Shown: positions 1-7,704 of the stretch, in pieces
How the letters are laid out: each line of letters opens with the position of its first letter
Numbering within the stretch: the stretch's first letter is position 1
Assembly: GCF_002214525.1 (NCBI RefSeq)
Contig: NZ_CP015104.1
Location: 1-64,000, forward strand
Origin: Thermococcus sp. P6
GTDB lineage: Archaea > Methanobacteriota_B > Thermococci > Thermococcales > Thermococcaceae
DNA: 64,000 nucleotides
Direction: 5' to 3'
Notes under the pieces: generated by a model
The model's input: only the letters and a program-made list of their open reading frames with translations
Database searches by the model: none
What the model was told of the DNA's origin: nothing
Made by a program: the position numbers and the translations under genes

Positions 1-458
1 TCATAGACGCCGACGGTTTAAAGGCCGTAAACCCGGGAGTTTTAGACGGTAAAAGGTTCATCCTAACGCCCCATGCCGGCGAGTTTAAGCTTCTCTTTGG
101 AGTTAAGCCGGAAGGTTCACTCGTCGAGAGGGCTGAGGTGGTGAGGAAGAAGGCGGAGGAAGCTGGGGGTGTTATCCTCCTCAAAGGTCCCTACGACATC
201 ATAAGCGACGGGAAAACTTGGAAGTACAGCAGAACGGGCAACCGGGGGATGACCACCGGTGGAACGGGAGACGTTCTGGCGGGCATCGTTGGGTCCCTTC
301 TGGCGCTCGGCAACGAACCGCTTAGAGCTGCTTCCGCCGGGGCCTTCCTCAACGGTCTCGCCGGGGACATGGTTAAGGAGGAGCTCGGCGAGAACTTCAC
401 GGCTCTGGAAGTTGCCAGAAAGGTTCCCCATGCCGTTAAGCGGGTTTTGGAGTTTTGA
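1..458 (+). CDS. nnr: NAD(P)H-hydrate dehydratase domain (Nnr/YjeF C-terminal), 5' truncated by window edge
   Basis: C-terminal part of an ADP/ATP-dependent (S)-NAD(P)H-hydrate dehydratase, the metabolite-repair enzyme that dehydrates damaged NAD(P)HX. The open frame runs in from base 3. In order it shows a DADGLK segment, TPHAGEFK, LLKG and the glycine-rich TTGGTGDVLAG near the end; these are the substrate- and nucleotide-binding motifs of this ribokinase-like fold, and the last one carries the catalytic Asp. In archaea this domain is usually fused behind a YjeF N-terminal epimerase domain, which would lie outside the window. The stop at 456-458 is followed by the convergent amylase gene. 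The family call is firm; only about 150 residues are visible. Confidence 0.93.
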   Translation, partial: IDADGLKAVNPGVLDGKRFILTPHAGEFKLLFGVKPEGSLVERAEVVRKKAEEAGGVILLKGPYDIISDGKTWKYSRTGNRGMTTGGTGDVLAGIVGSLLALGNEPLRAASAGAFLNGLAGDMVKEELGENFTALEVARKVPHAVKRVLEF

Positions 459-524
459 GCAGCTTTTCAGTCGTCTTTTCATTATGCTGTTACGTGAAAA
501 TAAAACAGGAAAGGTAACGGACGT

Positions 525-1898
525 TCAGCCGATTCCGCAGTAGCTCCAGACCGAGTAGCCGTACTGACCGTTTGCCGGGTCGTGAGCCGGGGCCTCAAGG
601 TAGACCCAGCCGCTCGAGGACACGTACCTGTCCACCCAGCCACCGAGGTTGCCGGTGTACTCGTGTATGCATGAACCCGCGAACTTCGGAACGTAGACCC
701 ACCTTCCCGTTCCTTTAGAACCGAGGTTGATGTAGGTTATCAGTCCGGGTTTGTTCCCGTAACCGTTTCTCACGAATATGAGCTCGTCGCTGTCGTAGTA
801 AACTATGCTCGTGCTGCCCCCGGCCAGGTGGTCGTGTATCCAGATGAGGTTCTTCAGCCTGTCTTTGTTGAGCCACTCCTCGTAGTCCCTGTAGAATATC
901 GTTGGCTGTCCCTCGTAGGTGAGAATAAAGGCGTACGCCGGGTATTTGTTCCAGATTATGTCCGTGTCGTGGTTGGCCACGAAGGTTACGGCCTTGAAGG
1001 GGTCCCGGGAGACGACGGTCCCTCCGTTCTTGAGGGCATCAACGAGGGAGGGGATGTTATTGTTATCGAAGGCCTCGTCCATCCTGTAGTAGAGCGGGAA
1101 GTCAAAGACCTTGGCACCGCTCGAGTAGGCCCAGTTGAGGAGCGCGTCCACGTTGGTATCCCAGTACTCACCGACGGCCCAGCCACCCCACCAGTCCAGC
1201 CAGTCCTTGACGACCCAGGGACCGTAGCCCTTAACGTAGTCGAAGCGCCAGGCGTCGATGCCGATGCTCCTGAGGTAGGCAGCGTAACTCTCGTCGCTTG
1301 CCCAGAGCCAGTGCTGATCCCAGCTCTTGGCGTGGCATATGTCCGGAAAGCCCCCGAAGGTCCCGGAATCGGCCGCTTCGAGTTCGTTTGGATGGAAGTC
1401 TAGGTAGTTGGCGGTGTACTTCCCAGAGGCGACCTTTGAGAAGTCCGTCCACGTGTAGTCGTTTACGAAGGGGTTCCACTCGAGATCGCCGCCGGAACGG
1501 TGGTTAATCACAACATCCGCTATAACCTTAATGCCGTAGGCGTGAGCGATATCTATCATGTTCACGAGCTCTTCCTTCGAGCCGAACCTCGTTTCCACGG
1601 TTCCCTTCTGGTAGTATTCTCCGAGGTCAAAGAAGTCGTAGGGATCGTAGCCCATGGAGTAGCCGCCGCTGGCACCTTTGCTCGCCGGCGGTATCCATAT
1701 CGCTGAAATGCCCGCGCTGGCCCAGTCGGGTATCTTCCGGGCGATGGTGTCCCACCAGATTCCCCCGCTGGGAACGTCCCAGTAGAAGGCCTGCATTATA
1801 ACGCCACCGTTCTCGAGGCTCTCCGCTTTCGCAGGAACCGCCAAAACGCTCAGCGCAACTAAAAGCACCAGGAGTGCAACACCGACCTTCCTTCCCAT
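525..1898 (-). CDS. amyA: Secreted thermostable alpha-amylase (GH13)
   Basis: Extracellular endo-acting alpha-amylase of 457 residues, close to the length of the secreted Pyrococcus/Thermococcus enzymes. Residues 1-25 form a signal peptide with an AKA cleavage site. The GH13 conserved regions are complete: DVVINH (about 128-133), [11 protein letters not shown] with nucleophile Asp220, AVGEYWD with acid/base Glu244, and FVANHDTD with Asp311. The C-terminal about 100 residues form the usual beta domain. The ATG is preceded by GGTGATAAGCC. The promoter carries a glycolytic-motif operator (separate entry), so expression should respond to maltodextrin or glycolytic state. The product would start breakdown of external starch, whose fragments 4-alpha-glucanotransferase (43330) can process in the cell. 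Confidence 0.97.
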   Translation of the reverse strand: MGRKVGVALLVLLVALSVLAVPAKAESLENGGVIMQAFYWDVPSGGIWWDTIARKIPDWASAGISAIWIPPASKGASGGYSMGYDPYDFFDLGEYYQKGTVETRFGSKEELVNMIDIAHAYGIKVIADVVINHRSGGDLEWNPFVNDYTWTDFSKVASGKYTANYLDFHPNELEAADSGTFGGFPDICHAKSWDQHWLWASDESYAAYLRSIGIDAWRFDYVKGYGPWVVKDWLDWWGGWAVGEYWDTNVDALLNWAYSSGAKVFDFPLYYRMDEAFDNNNIPSLVDALKNGGTVVSRDPFKAVTFVANHDTDIIWNKYPAYAFILTYEGQPTIFYRDYEEWLNKDRLKNLIWIHDHLAGGSTSIVYYDSDELIFVRNGYGNKPGLITYINLGSKGTGRWVYVPKFAGSCIHEYTGNLGGWVDRYVSSSGWVYLEAPAHDPANGQYGYSVWSYCGIG

Positions 1899-1918
1899 GG
1901 CTTATCACCCCGTTGCTC

Positions 1919-1950
1919 AGAGTGTATCACCGACGGTGAAATATTTAAGC
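1919..1950 (-). promoter_or_regulatory. Amylase promoter with Thermococcales glycolytic motif (TGM)
   Basis: Read on the minus strand, a TATA element GCTTAAATAT (1941-1950) is followed by TTTCACCGTCGGTGATA (1925-1941). This matches TATCAC-N5-GTGATA at 11 of 12 fixed positions. The expected transcription start is about 1920, so the operator sits between TATA and start. For TrmBL1/Tgr regulators, an operator downstream of TATA is the known arrangement for repression when maltodextrin is absent. Confidence 0.8.
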
Positions 1951-2050
1951 TTTGTCATTATTGTTCATCGAAGAGCATGATAGATCACCATCTTTGAACC
2001 GAAAAATGAAACAGGATGTTCCATCGGAAGGTTCCGTACAAAAAGAAGAC

Positions 2051-2608
2051 TCAGAACGAGATGAGTTCCTTAACTCTCCTGGCCTTTTCACACAGCCCGC
2101 AGCTCTGGAGGAAGACCAGCATGTTCAGGAGGTGGAAGAGCTCTATCTCCGTCAGCTCTATCTCCGCTCTGGATATCTTCCCTATCACCGGCAGGGAGTT
2201 GAGTTCTATCTCGTTCAGAACTTCCTTCAGGAGTTCTTTGAGCTTTTCCCGGTCTCTTATTTCGAATCCCGCCTTTTCGAGAATCTTCACGAGCTTTTCC
2301 GCCTCCACCTGCAGGTAGGCCTCCCTGAACTTTTCAATGCTTTCGTCAGGGCCCGTCTTTATGAGGAAGAGCCTTGCGCTCCTTGTGTAGACCTTCTCGT
2401 TTCCCCTGATCTCAAGCTCCTCCACGAGCCCCGCGGCTTCCAGCCTCTTCACGTGTCTGTACACAGTCGTCCTGTCCTTTCCAATGGCGTCGCTCAGCTC
2501 GTTGATCGTCATGGGGCTCTTTCTAAGGAGCTGGAGGATTTTGAAGCGTGTTTCCTCCGAAAGGACCTGCACCGTTTCGGGGTCCGTGATGATGAGAACT
2601 TCCCTCAA
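2051..2608 (-). CDS. Winged-helix (ArsR-like) transcriptional regulator
   Basis: DNA-binding protein of 185 residues. The N-terminal half is a winged helix: the segment around ETRFKILQLLRKSPMTINEL leads into a recognition helix DRTTVYRHVKRLEAAGL and a wing ending at about residue 75. The C-terminal half is helical and charged and is probably a dimerisation or sensor part of unknown ligand. The start is a TTG behind GGAGG; no better-placed ATG exists. It is the last gene of a three-gene operon (3508 to 2051), and its first lines resemble the first gene of that operon (ITDPE, then a winged helix), so the two regulators look like distant paralogues. The target is unknown. Confidence 0.85.
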   Translation of the reverse strand: MREVLIITDPETVQVLSEETRFKILQLLRKSPMTINELSDAIGKDRTTVYRHVKRLEAAGLVEELEIRGNEKVYTRSARLFLIKTGPDESIEKFREAYLQVEAEKLVKILEKAGFEIRDREKLKELLKEVLNEIELNSLPVIGKISRAEIELTEIELFHLLNMLVFLQSCGLCEKARRVKELISF

Positions 2609-2609
2609 C

Positions 2610-2915
2610 TCAGTACTCCTCCAGCCTGTCCTGAGGTGTCTCGCTTTCCTCTATGATCTTTTTACCCGCTGCCACCTCGTCTATGCTGTGCACAACACCG
2701 CCAAACTCCTCTATCGTGCTCGCTATCTTCTCGTAGTCAAGGTTGTCGCCCATGAGGGTTATCTTGACGTTCTCCGTCTCCCTGTCTATCTCAACAAGGG
2801 TTATGTTGACCCCTTCAACTCCCTCGAGCTCGCTGAGGCCGAGGGCCAGGGCGGTCACGCTCGGCTGGTGCGGCTTAAGCACGTCCAGAACAAGCAATCT
2901 TATTCCTCTGGCCAT
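2610..2915 (-). CDS. DUF211 domain protein
   Basis: Small protein of 101 residues from the archaeal DUF211 family, a ferredoxin-like alpha/beta fold whose biochemical function is not established. Visible features are MARGIRLLVLDVLKPHQPS at the N-terminus, an internal GVEGVNITLVEID strand pair, and a C-terminal acidic tail (EESETPQDRLEEY). It lies between two winged-helix regulators with spacings of 17 bases upstream and 1 base downstream, so it is translated from the same mRNA. This makes it a candidate effector or partner of those regulators, which is inference only. Confidence 0.85.
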   Translation of the reverse strand: MARGIRLLVLDVLKPHQPSVTALALGLSELEGVEGVNITLVEIDRETENVKITLMGDNLDYEKIASTIEEFGGVVHSIDEVAAGKKIIEESETPQDRLEEY

Positions 2916-2932
2916 ACCTATCGCTCCGGGTT

Positions 2933-3508
2933 TTACTTTTTAAGTATTTTGCCGAGCCGCCTGAGGAGTTCGAGCGCTTCCTCGTCTCTGCCCATCCTCG
3001 CCATGGCGAGCCACTCGATGGCGTGGATTATGTCTTCGTTTGAGAACTCCCTGACGGCCTCTTCGTTCTTTTCTATTTCGTGGGATATCTCTGTTTTGAA
3101 CTCGTGCTCCTTTTTCAGAAGTCCGTCCATCGTGTTGAGGAGTTCTTCATCGTCGAAGCTGTAGCCGAGGGCCTTGAACACCTCAAGCTTGGTCTTTAAC
3201 CTCGAGCGGGCAAGGTAGCGGAGCTCTTCATCGCCGAGGTACAGGTTGATGTAGAACGCATCTGCGGTTCTTCCGTAGTACTTCTCCACGAGGTTGCCCT
3301 TCATCTCCGTCCTCTTGACCTCAACGAGCCCTGCGGCTTTCAGCTTCTCGATGTGGTGGTATATGGTCTGGGGCGTCTTGTCGAGTATCTCGCTGAGCTG
3401 GGATATGGTCATCTCCCTGTTGCGGAGGAGGCCGAGTATCTTCCTCCTCGTGTCCTCGAGGATCAGTTTTATTACCTCGGGGTCGGTTATCACCTTAACC
3501 TTTGCCAT
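2933..3508 (-). CDS. ArsR-type winged-helix regulator (PH1932-like)
   Basis: Transcriptional regulator of 191 residues. It begins MAKVKVITDPEVIKLILED and continues with a helix-turn-helix (MTISQLSEILDKTPQTIYHHIEKL) and a wing ending in EKYYGRTADAFYI. The C-terminal 110 residues are helical. The sequence closely resembles the structurally studied Pyrococcus horikoshii PH1932 group, from memory. I chose the ATG at 3508 because GGTGACCGGG sits directly before it; the frame stays open upstream, but that stretch is promoter. The gene heads the operon with DUF211 and a second regulator. The TATA candidate is GAGTTATATGG (minus strand, about 3556-3565). Confidence 0.88.
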   Translation of the reverse strand: MAKVKVITDPEVIKLILEDTRRKILGLLRNREMTISQLSEILDKTPQTIYHHIEKLKAAGLVEVKRTEMKGNLVEKYYGRTADAFYINLYLGDEELRYLARSRLKTKLEVFKALGYSFDDEELLNTMDGLLKKEHEFKTEISHEIEKNEEAVREFSNEDIIHAIEWLAMARMGRDEEALELLRRLGKILKK

Positions 3509-3555
3509 CCCGGTCACCCAATTTAAACGTTCTAATGGTCCTTTTAGCGTTATAC

Positions 3556-3677
3556 CATATAACTCTTTTGCTTCCGTTAGGTTTATATACGCACGCATGC
3601 TGGATAAAATATCCATATGAGGATACCCACCGATGGGAAGGCTTAAATACGCCCTCCCGAAAAACCTTCGGAGGTGG
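3556..3677. promoter_or_regulatory. Divergent promoter region between regulator operon and acetyl-CoA synthetase
   Basis: The minus-strand promoter has TATA at about 3556-3565, giving a start near 3535. The plus-strand promoter has AAGGCTTAAATACG (TATA about 3641-3651) with an expected start near 3670 and a strong GGAGGTGG binding site at 3670-3677. A further TATA-like TTTATATACG lies at about 3580-3590 and could serve either strand. No gene is visible between 3509 and 3681. Confidence 0.55.
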
Positions 3678-3681
3678 CAGG

Positions 3682-5094
3682 ATGCAGGTTCCGGATCTCG
3701 ATTTCCTGTTTTACCCGAGGAGCGTGGCTGTCATTGGAGCCTCAAACGTTCCCGGAAAGGTAGGAAACGCCATAATGCGCTCCATAACCCTCAAATTCGA
3801 TGGAAAGGTCTACGCGGTGAACGTTAGGGGTGGAGAAATTGAGGTCAACGGGAAGCGGTTCAAAGCTTACAGGAGCATTCTCGATGTTCCGGACGAGGTT
3901 GATGTCGCCGTTATAGCGGTTCCCGCGAGGTTCGTTCCGGACGTCATAGACGAGTGCGGTGAGAAGGGCGTTAAGGGTGCAGTGGTCATCTCCGCCGGCT
4001 TTAAAGAAGCAGGAAGGGTTGATCTGGAGGAAGAGCTCGTCAGAAGGGCCAGAAAGTGGAACATCCGGCTCGTAGGTCCGAACTGTCTTGGAGTCACCAA
4101 CCTCGAGAACGGTTTCGACTGCAACTTCAACCCGCCGGAGAGACAGGCCAGACCGCTGGCTGGAAAGATAGCCTTCATGAGTCAGAGCGGAGCCTTCGGG
4201 GCGGCCATTCTGGACTGGGCCTCCAGCCACGGTATAGGCATGAGCAAGTTCATCAGTCTGGGGAACATGGCGGATCTGGACGAGAGCGATTTCATGGCCT
4301 ACCTGAGCCATGATGAGAAAACAGAGGTTATAACCGGCTACATTGAGGGCGTGAAGGACGGAAGGAAGTTCTTTAACGTGGCCAGAGAGGTTACACCGAG
4401 CAAGCCCGTTGTTATTCTCAAGGCCGGAAGGACGGAGGCCGGGGCGAGGGCCGCTTCGTCCCACACGGGCTCTCTGGCGGGATCTTACAGAATCTACGAG
4501 GCAGCATTTGAACAGAGCGGTGTGCTGAGTGCGAGCAGCATGCGCCAGCTCTTCAACTACGCGAAGGCTCTGGCCATGCAGAAGCCCGCCGGAGGTGCAA
4601 AGGTTGCGATCGTCACCAACGGTGGCGGTGCGGGGGTTATGATGAGCGACGGCCTGCTCGAGAGGGGGATGGAACTTGCCGAACTCGACAAAGAAACGAT
4701 GGAAAAGTTCGCGAGGGCCATAAGGGAAGGCCACCTCCCAGAGCACATGAGCTACAGGAACCCGGTGGACGTTATCGGCGACGCTCCCTCAAGCAGGTAC
4801 GAGGTAGCGATGCGTTACGCCCTCGAGGATCCGAACGTTGATACGCTCGTCGTTATAGCGCTCTTCCAGAGCCCGGCGCTCGATGATGGAATCGTCGATG
4901 CCATGGTGAGGATGAGAGCGTACAACAAGCCGATGGTCTTCGTTGCCCCCGGTGGGGAGTTCCCGGAGAGGATGGCGAGGAGGATAGAGAGGGAAGCCGG
5001 CGTTCCGGTTTACGAGACCGTCGAGGATGGGGTCGACGCGGTGTACGCACTCGTCAAATACGGTGAATGGCTGAGGGATAACGGAAAGCTCTGA
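3682..5094 (+). CDS. acdA: Acetate--CoA ligase (ADP-forming), alpha subunit
   Basis: Alpha subunit of an ADP-forming acyl-CoA synthetase, which in Thermococcales makes ATP from acetyl-CoA or aryl/branched acyl-CoA during peptide and sugar fermentation. It has 470 residues. The N-terminal CoA-binding Rossmann domain starts at LFYPRSVAVIGASNVPGKVG. The central ligase domain carries SSHTGSLAGSY with the predicted phospho-histidine at about 261, and succinyl-CoA-ligase-like domains follow (TNGGGAGVMMSD, MSYRNPVDVIGDAPS). The start ATG follows GGAGGTGG. The beta subunit is not adjacent, which is common in this order, where several alpha and beta paralogues are scattered. Acyl specificity cannot be read from the sequence. 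Confidence 0.92.
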   Translation: MQVPDLDFLFYPRSVAVIGASNVPGKVGNAIMRSITLKFDGKVYAVNVRGGEIEVNGKRFKAYRSILDVPDEVDVAVIAVPARFVPDVIDECGEKGVKGAVVISAGFKEAGRVDLEEELVRRARKWNIRLVGPNCLGVTNLENGFDCNFNPPERQARPLAGKIAFMSQSGAFGAAILDWASSHGIGMSKFISLGNMADLDESDFMAYLSHDEKTEVITGYIEGVKDGRKFFNVAREVTPSKPVVILKAGRTEAGARAASSHTGSLAGSYRIYEAAFEQSGVLSASSMRQLFNYAKALAMQKPAGGAKVAIVTNGGGAGVMMSDGLLERGMELAELDKETMEKFARAIREGHLPEHMSYRNPVDVIGDAPSSRYEVAMRYALEDPNVDTLVVIALFQSPALDDGIVDAMVRMRAYNKPMVFVAPGGEFPERMARRIEREAGVPVYETVEDGVDAVYALVKYGEWLRDNGKL

Positions 5095-5226
5095 GCTTTC
5101 CCCGGTTTTGCCCGTTTTTTAAATTCCAGCGGTTTTCCCTTCTTTACGGGGCGGAATCTTCCCGCCTCTCATAGCGATGGTTCTCCATGGAAGAACTCTC
5201 AGTGGCTATCCTATGACTTCCAAAAA

Positions 5227-5349
5227 CTTTAAATTACTCGCCTTCCTTTTCCACTCCATGCCCGGTGGTCGTTTTTGGTCCCGGTGAAGTTCCCTTCTTC
5301 TCGGGCTTAGCTGGGGGTTTCCTTTTGGATGGAAAGGGAGGTGTTTTAA
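5227..5349 (+). promoter_or_regulatory. trpS promoter and 5' leader with possible SD-masking hairpins
   Basis: TATA element ACTTTAAATTA centred near 5231 predicts transcription start at about 5257-5258, giving a leader of about 92 bases before trpS. The SD is GGGAGGTG (5336-5343). TCCCTT (5291-5296) can pair with AAGGGA (5334-5339) over the SD. CCTTT (5321-5325) can pair with AAAGG (5333-5337), and TTTCC (5318-5322) with GGAAA (5331-5335); these pairings exclude one another. The stretch 5095-5226 holds nothing I recognise. Confidence 0.45.
5258..5287 (+). CDS. Putative leader peptide MPGGRFWSR upstream of trpS
   Basis: A nine-codon ORF, MPGGRFWSR then TGA, with its ATG at the predicted transcription start, so it would be translated leaderless. 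Its seventh codon is Trp and the next gene is tryptophanyl-tRNA synthetase. It has no SD of its own, as expected for a leaderless start. A ribosome waiting at the Trp codon (5276-5278) would reach roughly the bases that can pair with the trpS SD. The ORF and promoter spacing are seen; the regulatory role is inference. A short ORF with one Trp can also occur by chance. Confidence 0.3.
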   Translation: MPGGRFWSR

Positions 5350-6501
5350 ATGGACGACTTTAAGGTCACCCCATGGGACGTTGAGGGTGTCGTGGACTAC
5401 GACAGGCTTATAGAGGAGTTCGGAACGAGCCCCCTGACGGATGAACTGCTCGAGAAAACCGCAATGCTCACGAAAAGTCAGTTGCCGATCTACTTCAGGA
5501 GGAGGTTCTTCTTCTCCCACAGGGATTACGACCTCGTTTTGAAGGATTACGAGAGGGGAAACGGATTCTTCCTCTACACCGGCAGGGGTCCAAGCGGGCC
5601 GATGCACATAGGCCACATAATACCCTTCTTCGCCACGAAGTGGCTTCAGGAGAAGTTCGGAGTGAACCTGTACATCCAGATCACCGACGATGAGAAGTTC
5701 CTCTTCAAGGAGAGGCTGAGCTTTGAGGACACGAAGAGGTGGGCTTACGACAATATACTCGACATAATAGCGGTGGGCTTCGATCCCGACAGGACGTTCA
5801 TCTTCCAGAACAGCGAGTTTACCAAGATTTACGAAATGGCCATACCCATAGCGAGGAAGATAAACTACTCTATGGCCAGAGCCGTCTTCGGCTTCACGGA
5901 TCAGAGCAAGATAGGGATGATATTCTATCCGGCCATACAGGCGGCTCCTACCTTCTTCGAGAGGAAGAGGAGTCTCATCCCGGCCGCCATAGATCAGGAC
6001 CCCTACTGGCGCCTGCAGAGGGACTTCGCCGAGAGCCTCGGCTATTACAAGGCCGCGGCTTTGCATTCGAAGTTCGTGCCCGGGCTGATGGGTCTCGAGG
6101 GAAAGATGAGCGCTTCGAAGCCTGAAACGGCCGTTTACCTCACGGACGATCCGGAGGAGGCGGGCAGGAAGATATGGAAGTACGCCCTAACCGGAGGGAG
6201 GGCCACGGCAAGGGAGCAGAGGGAGAAGGGAGGCAATCCAGAGAGGTGCGTCGTCTTCAAGTGGTTCGAGATATTCTTTGAGCCTGATGATAAGGCTTTG
6301 CTCGAGAGGTATCACGCGTGCAAGAACGGGGAGCTCCTCTGCGGTCAGTGCAAACGCGACCTCATAAAGCGCGTTCAGGAGTTCCTGAGGGAGCACCAGA
6401 GAAAGAGGAAAGAGGCAGAGAAGAAGATCGAGAAGTTCAAGTACACGGGCGAGCTTGCCCGGGAGCAGTGGGATAAGGCAATCCCGGAGCCGTTGAGGTG
6501 A
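5350..6501 (+). CDS. trpS: Tryptophanyl-tRNA synthetase
   Basis: Class I aminoacyl-tRNA synthetase of 383 residues, the archaeal/eukaryotic length class. Motifs are GPSGPMHIGH (HIGH at 86-89) and GKMSASKP (KMSKS-type loop at 252-256), with the archaeal AIQAAPTFFE and DQDPYWRLQRD segments that bind Trp and ATP between them. The C-terminal part holds a CKNGELLCGQCK segment and a charged helix. The ATG follows GGGAGGTG at 5336-5343. It stands alone, transcribed towards a convergent gene remnant. The leader may be regulatory (see neighbouring entries). Confidence 0.96.
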   Translation: MDDFKVTPWDVEGVVDYDRLIEEFGTSPLTDELLEKTAMLTKSQLPIYFRRRFFFSHRDYDLVLKDYERGNGFFLYTGRGPSGPMHIGHIIPFFATKWLQEKFGVNLYIQITDDEKFLFKERLSFEDTKRWAYDNILDIIAVGFDPDRTFIFQNSEFTKIYEMAIPIARKINYSMARAVFGFTDQSKIGMIFYPAIQAAPTFFERKRSLIPAAIDQDPYWRLQRDFAESLGYYKAAALHSKFVPGLMGLEGKMSASKPETAVYLTDDPEEAGRKIWKYALTGGRATAREQREKGGNPERCVVFKWFEIFFEPDDKALLERYHACKNGELLCGQCKRDLIKRVQEFLREHQRKRKEAEKKIEKFKYTGELAREQWDKAIPEPLR

Positions 6502-6502
6502 T

Positions 6503-6988
6503 TTACCTCTTTAACTTTGACCTTAACCTTTCGAACCCCAGAAACCCGAGCACCGCTATAAGGGATGCCATGCTCAAATAGCGGAGTGGCGAGTAGGGGT
6601 CTCTGAAAACCAGCCTCACCTCGTGCTCCCCGGCAGGGAGATCGAGTTCGATGAGGCCGAACCCCTCGTCCTTTGAAACCTCTATGGCCTTTCCATCAAC
6701 GTAGGCCTTCCAGTGCGGGTAGTAGTTCTCGCTTACAAGGGTTGCCGTGCTCCCCTCGGAGGCGTACCTAAAGACGATCTCCCCCGTCCGAAACTTCCAC
6801 GAGATGGTATTCAACCTCTGGGCGTCGAGCTCCTCGGGGAAAGTTACTCCCGAATCCTGAAACCTCGAGGCCAAGCTTTCGGCCAGCCTCCGGTGGCTGT
6901 AAACAGAGGGAACAACGTTCCAACTCCAAAAGAGCCCGACGCCAGAACCTGAACTTTGGGCGAATGATTCATCGGGCTTCCGATCGAT
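6503..6988 (-). pseudogene. C-terminal remnant of a large membrane protein (YfhO-like tail)
   Basis: The open frame runs from a stop at 6989-6991 to 6503 and lacks any ATG or GTG; the only start-like codon is TTG at 6874. The translation looks like the tail of a polytopic membrane glycosyltransferase-type protein: an internal SSGSGVGLFWSWNVVPSVY segment, then ENYYPHWKAYVDGK and LPAGEHEVRLVFRDP (the beta domain typical of YfhO/oligosaccharyltransferase-like C-termini), then one membrane helix and LRSKLKR. Members of such families have several hundred residues with many N-terminal helices, all missing here. The FAH gene promoter occupies the point where the rest should be. I read it as a decayed fragment; a 123-residue protein from the TTG is less likely. 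Confidence 0.55.
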
Positions 6989-7026
6989 TTATAACCCGGT
7001 TTTCCAATTATAGCCGGGTGATTGAT

Positions 7027-7704
7027 ATGGTTCGTCTTCCCTTCAGGGATGGATTTTACGAGCTCAGACCGGGCAAGATAATATGCCTTGGAAGGAACTA
7101 TGCTGAGCACGCTAAGGAATTGGGTCATGAAATCCCGGAAGAGCCCGTCATATTCCTGAAACCCCCTTCTTCGTTAATAGGCCCAAATAGGGCTATAATA
7201 CTCCCCAGAAAAAGCAAAGAGATTCATCATGAGGTAGAGCTTGCGGTGATAATTGGAAAGAGGGGGAAGAACATCTCAAGAGCAAAGGCCATGGAGCATG
7301 TGCTTGGGTATACAATTTTAATGGATATAACGGCCCGGGACCTTCAATGGGAAGCAAAGAAGAAGGGCCTTCCGTGGACGGTAGCGAAGGGCTTCGATAC
7401 CTTTGCACCCGTCGGCCCGAGGATTGTTGACAGAAGGGAGCTGGATGTTAATGACCTTGAAATTGGCTTAAAAGTTAATGGAGAAATCAGACAGCTCTCA
7501 AGGACGAGCAGGATGATCTTCAAGATCCCGGAGATACTCGAGTACGTCTCAGGCATAATGACCCTTGAAAAAGGCGATATAATAGCCACGGGGACGCCTG
7601 CTGGTGTTGGTCCGCTGAGACACGGCGATAAAGTGGAGGCATGGATAGAGGGCATAGGAACCCTCGAAGAGGACGTCATAGCCGAAGGCTCGATCCTCTG
7701 CTGA
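7027..7704 (+). CDS. Fumarylacetoacetate hydrolase (FAH) family protein
   Basis: Metal-dependent hydrolase, decarboxylase or isomerase of the FAH superfamily, 225 residues. The fold starts with GKIICLGRNYAEHAKELG and continues with PVIFLKPPSSLIG. The divalent-metal ligands are in HHEVELAVIIGK (the Glu pair) and in DITARDLQW (Asp). The substrate loop has KGFDTFAPVGP and the C-terminal motif is GDIIATGTPAGVGP. Members act on oxaloacetate, acylpyruvates or 2-hydroxyhepta-2,4-diene-1,7-dioate; the substrate here cannot be told. The ATG at 7027 follows GGTGATT, and a TATA GATTTATAAC lies about 35 bases upstream. It is monocistronic, facing phoU. Confidence 0.93.
   Translation: MVRLPFRDGFYELRPGKIICLGRNYAEHAKELGHEIPEEPVIFLKPPSSLIGPNRAIILPRKSKEIHHEVELAVIIGKRGKNISRAKAMEHVLGYTILMDITARDLQWEAKKKGLPWTVAKGFDTFAPVGPRIVDRRELDVNDLEIGLKVNGEIRQLSRTSRMIFKIPEILEYVSGIMTLEKGDIIATGTPAGVGPLRHGDKVEAWIEGIGTLEEDVIAEGSILC

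Noticed and set aside
3502-3681. N-terminal extension of the acetyl-CoA synthetase alpha subunit
   Set aside because: The stretch includes the divergent promoters, and the ATG at 3682 has a strong GGAGGTGG site and starts the known CoA-binding domain.
5095-5226. Possible C/D-like motifs around 5175-5215
   Set aside because: GCGATGG and CTCAG are poor matches; there is no CTGA D box at the right spacing and no TATA at 30 bases.
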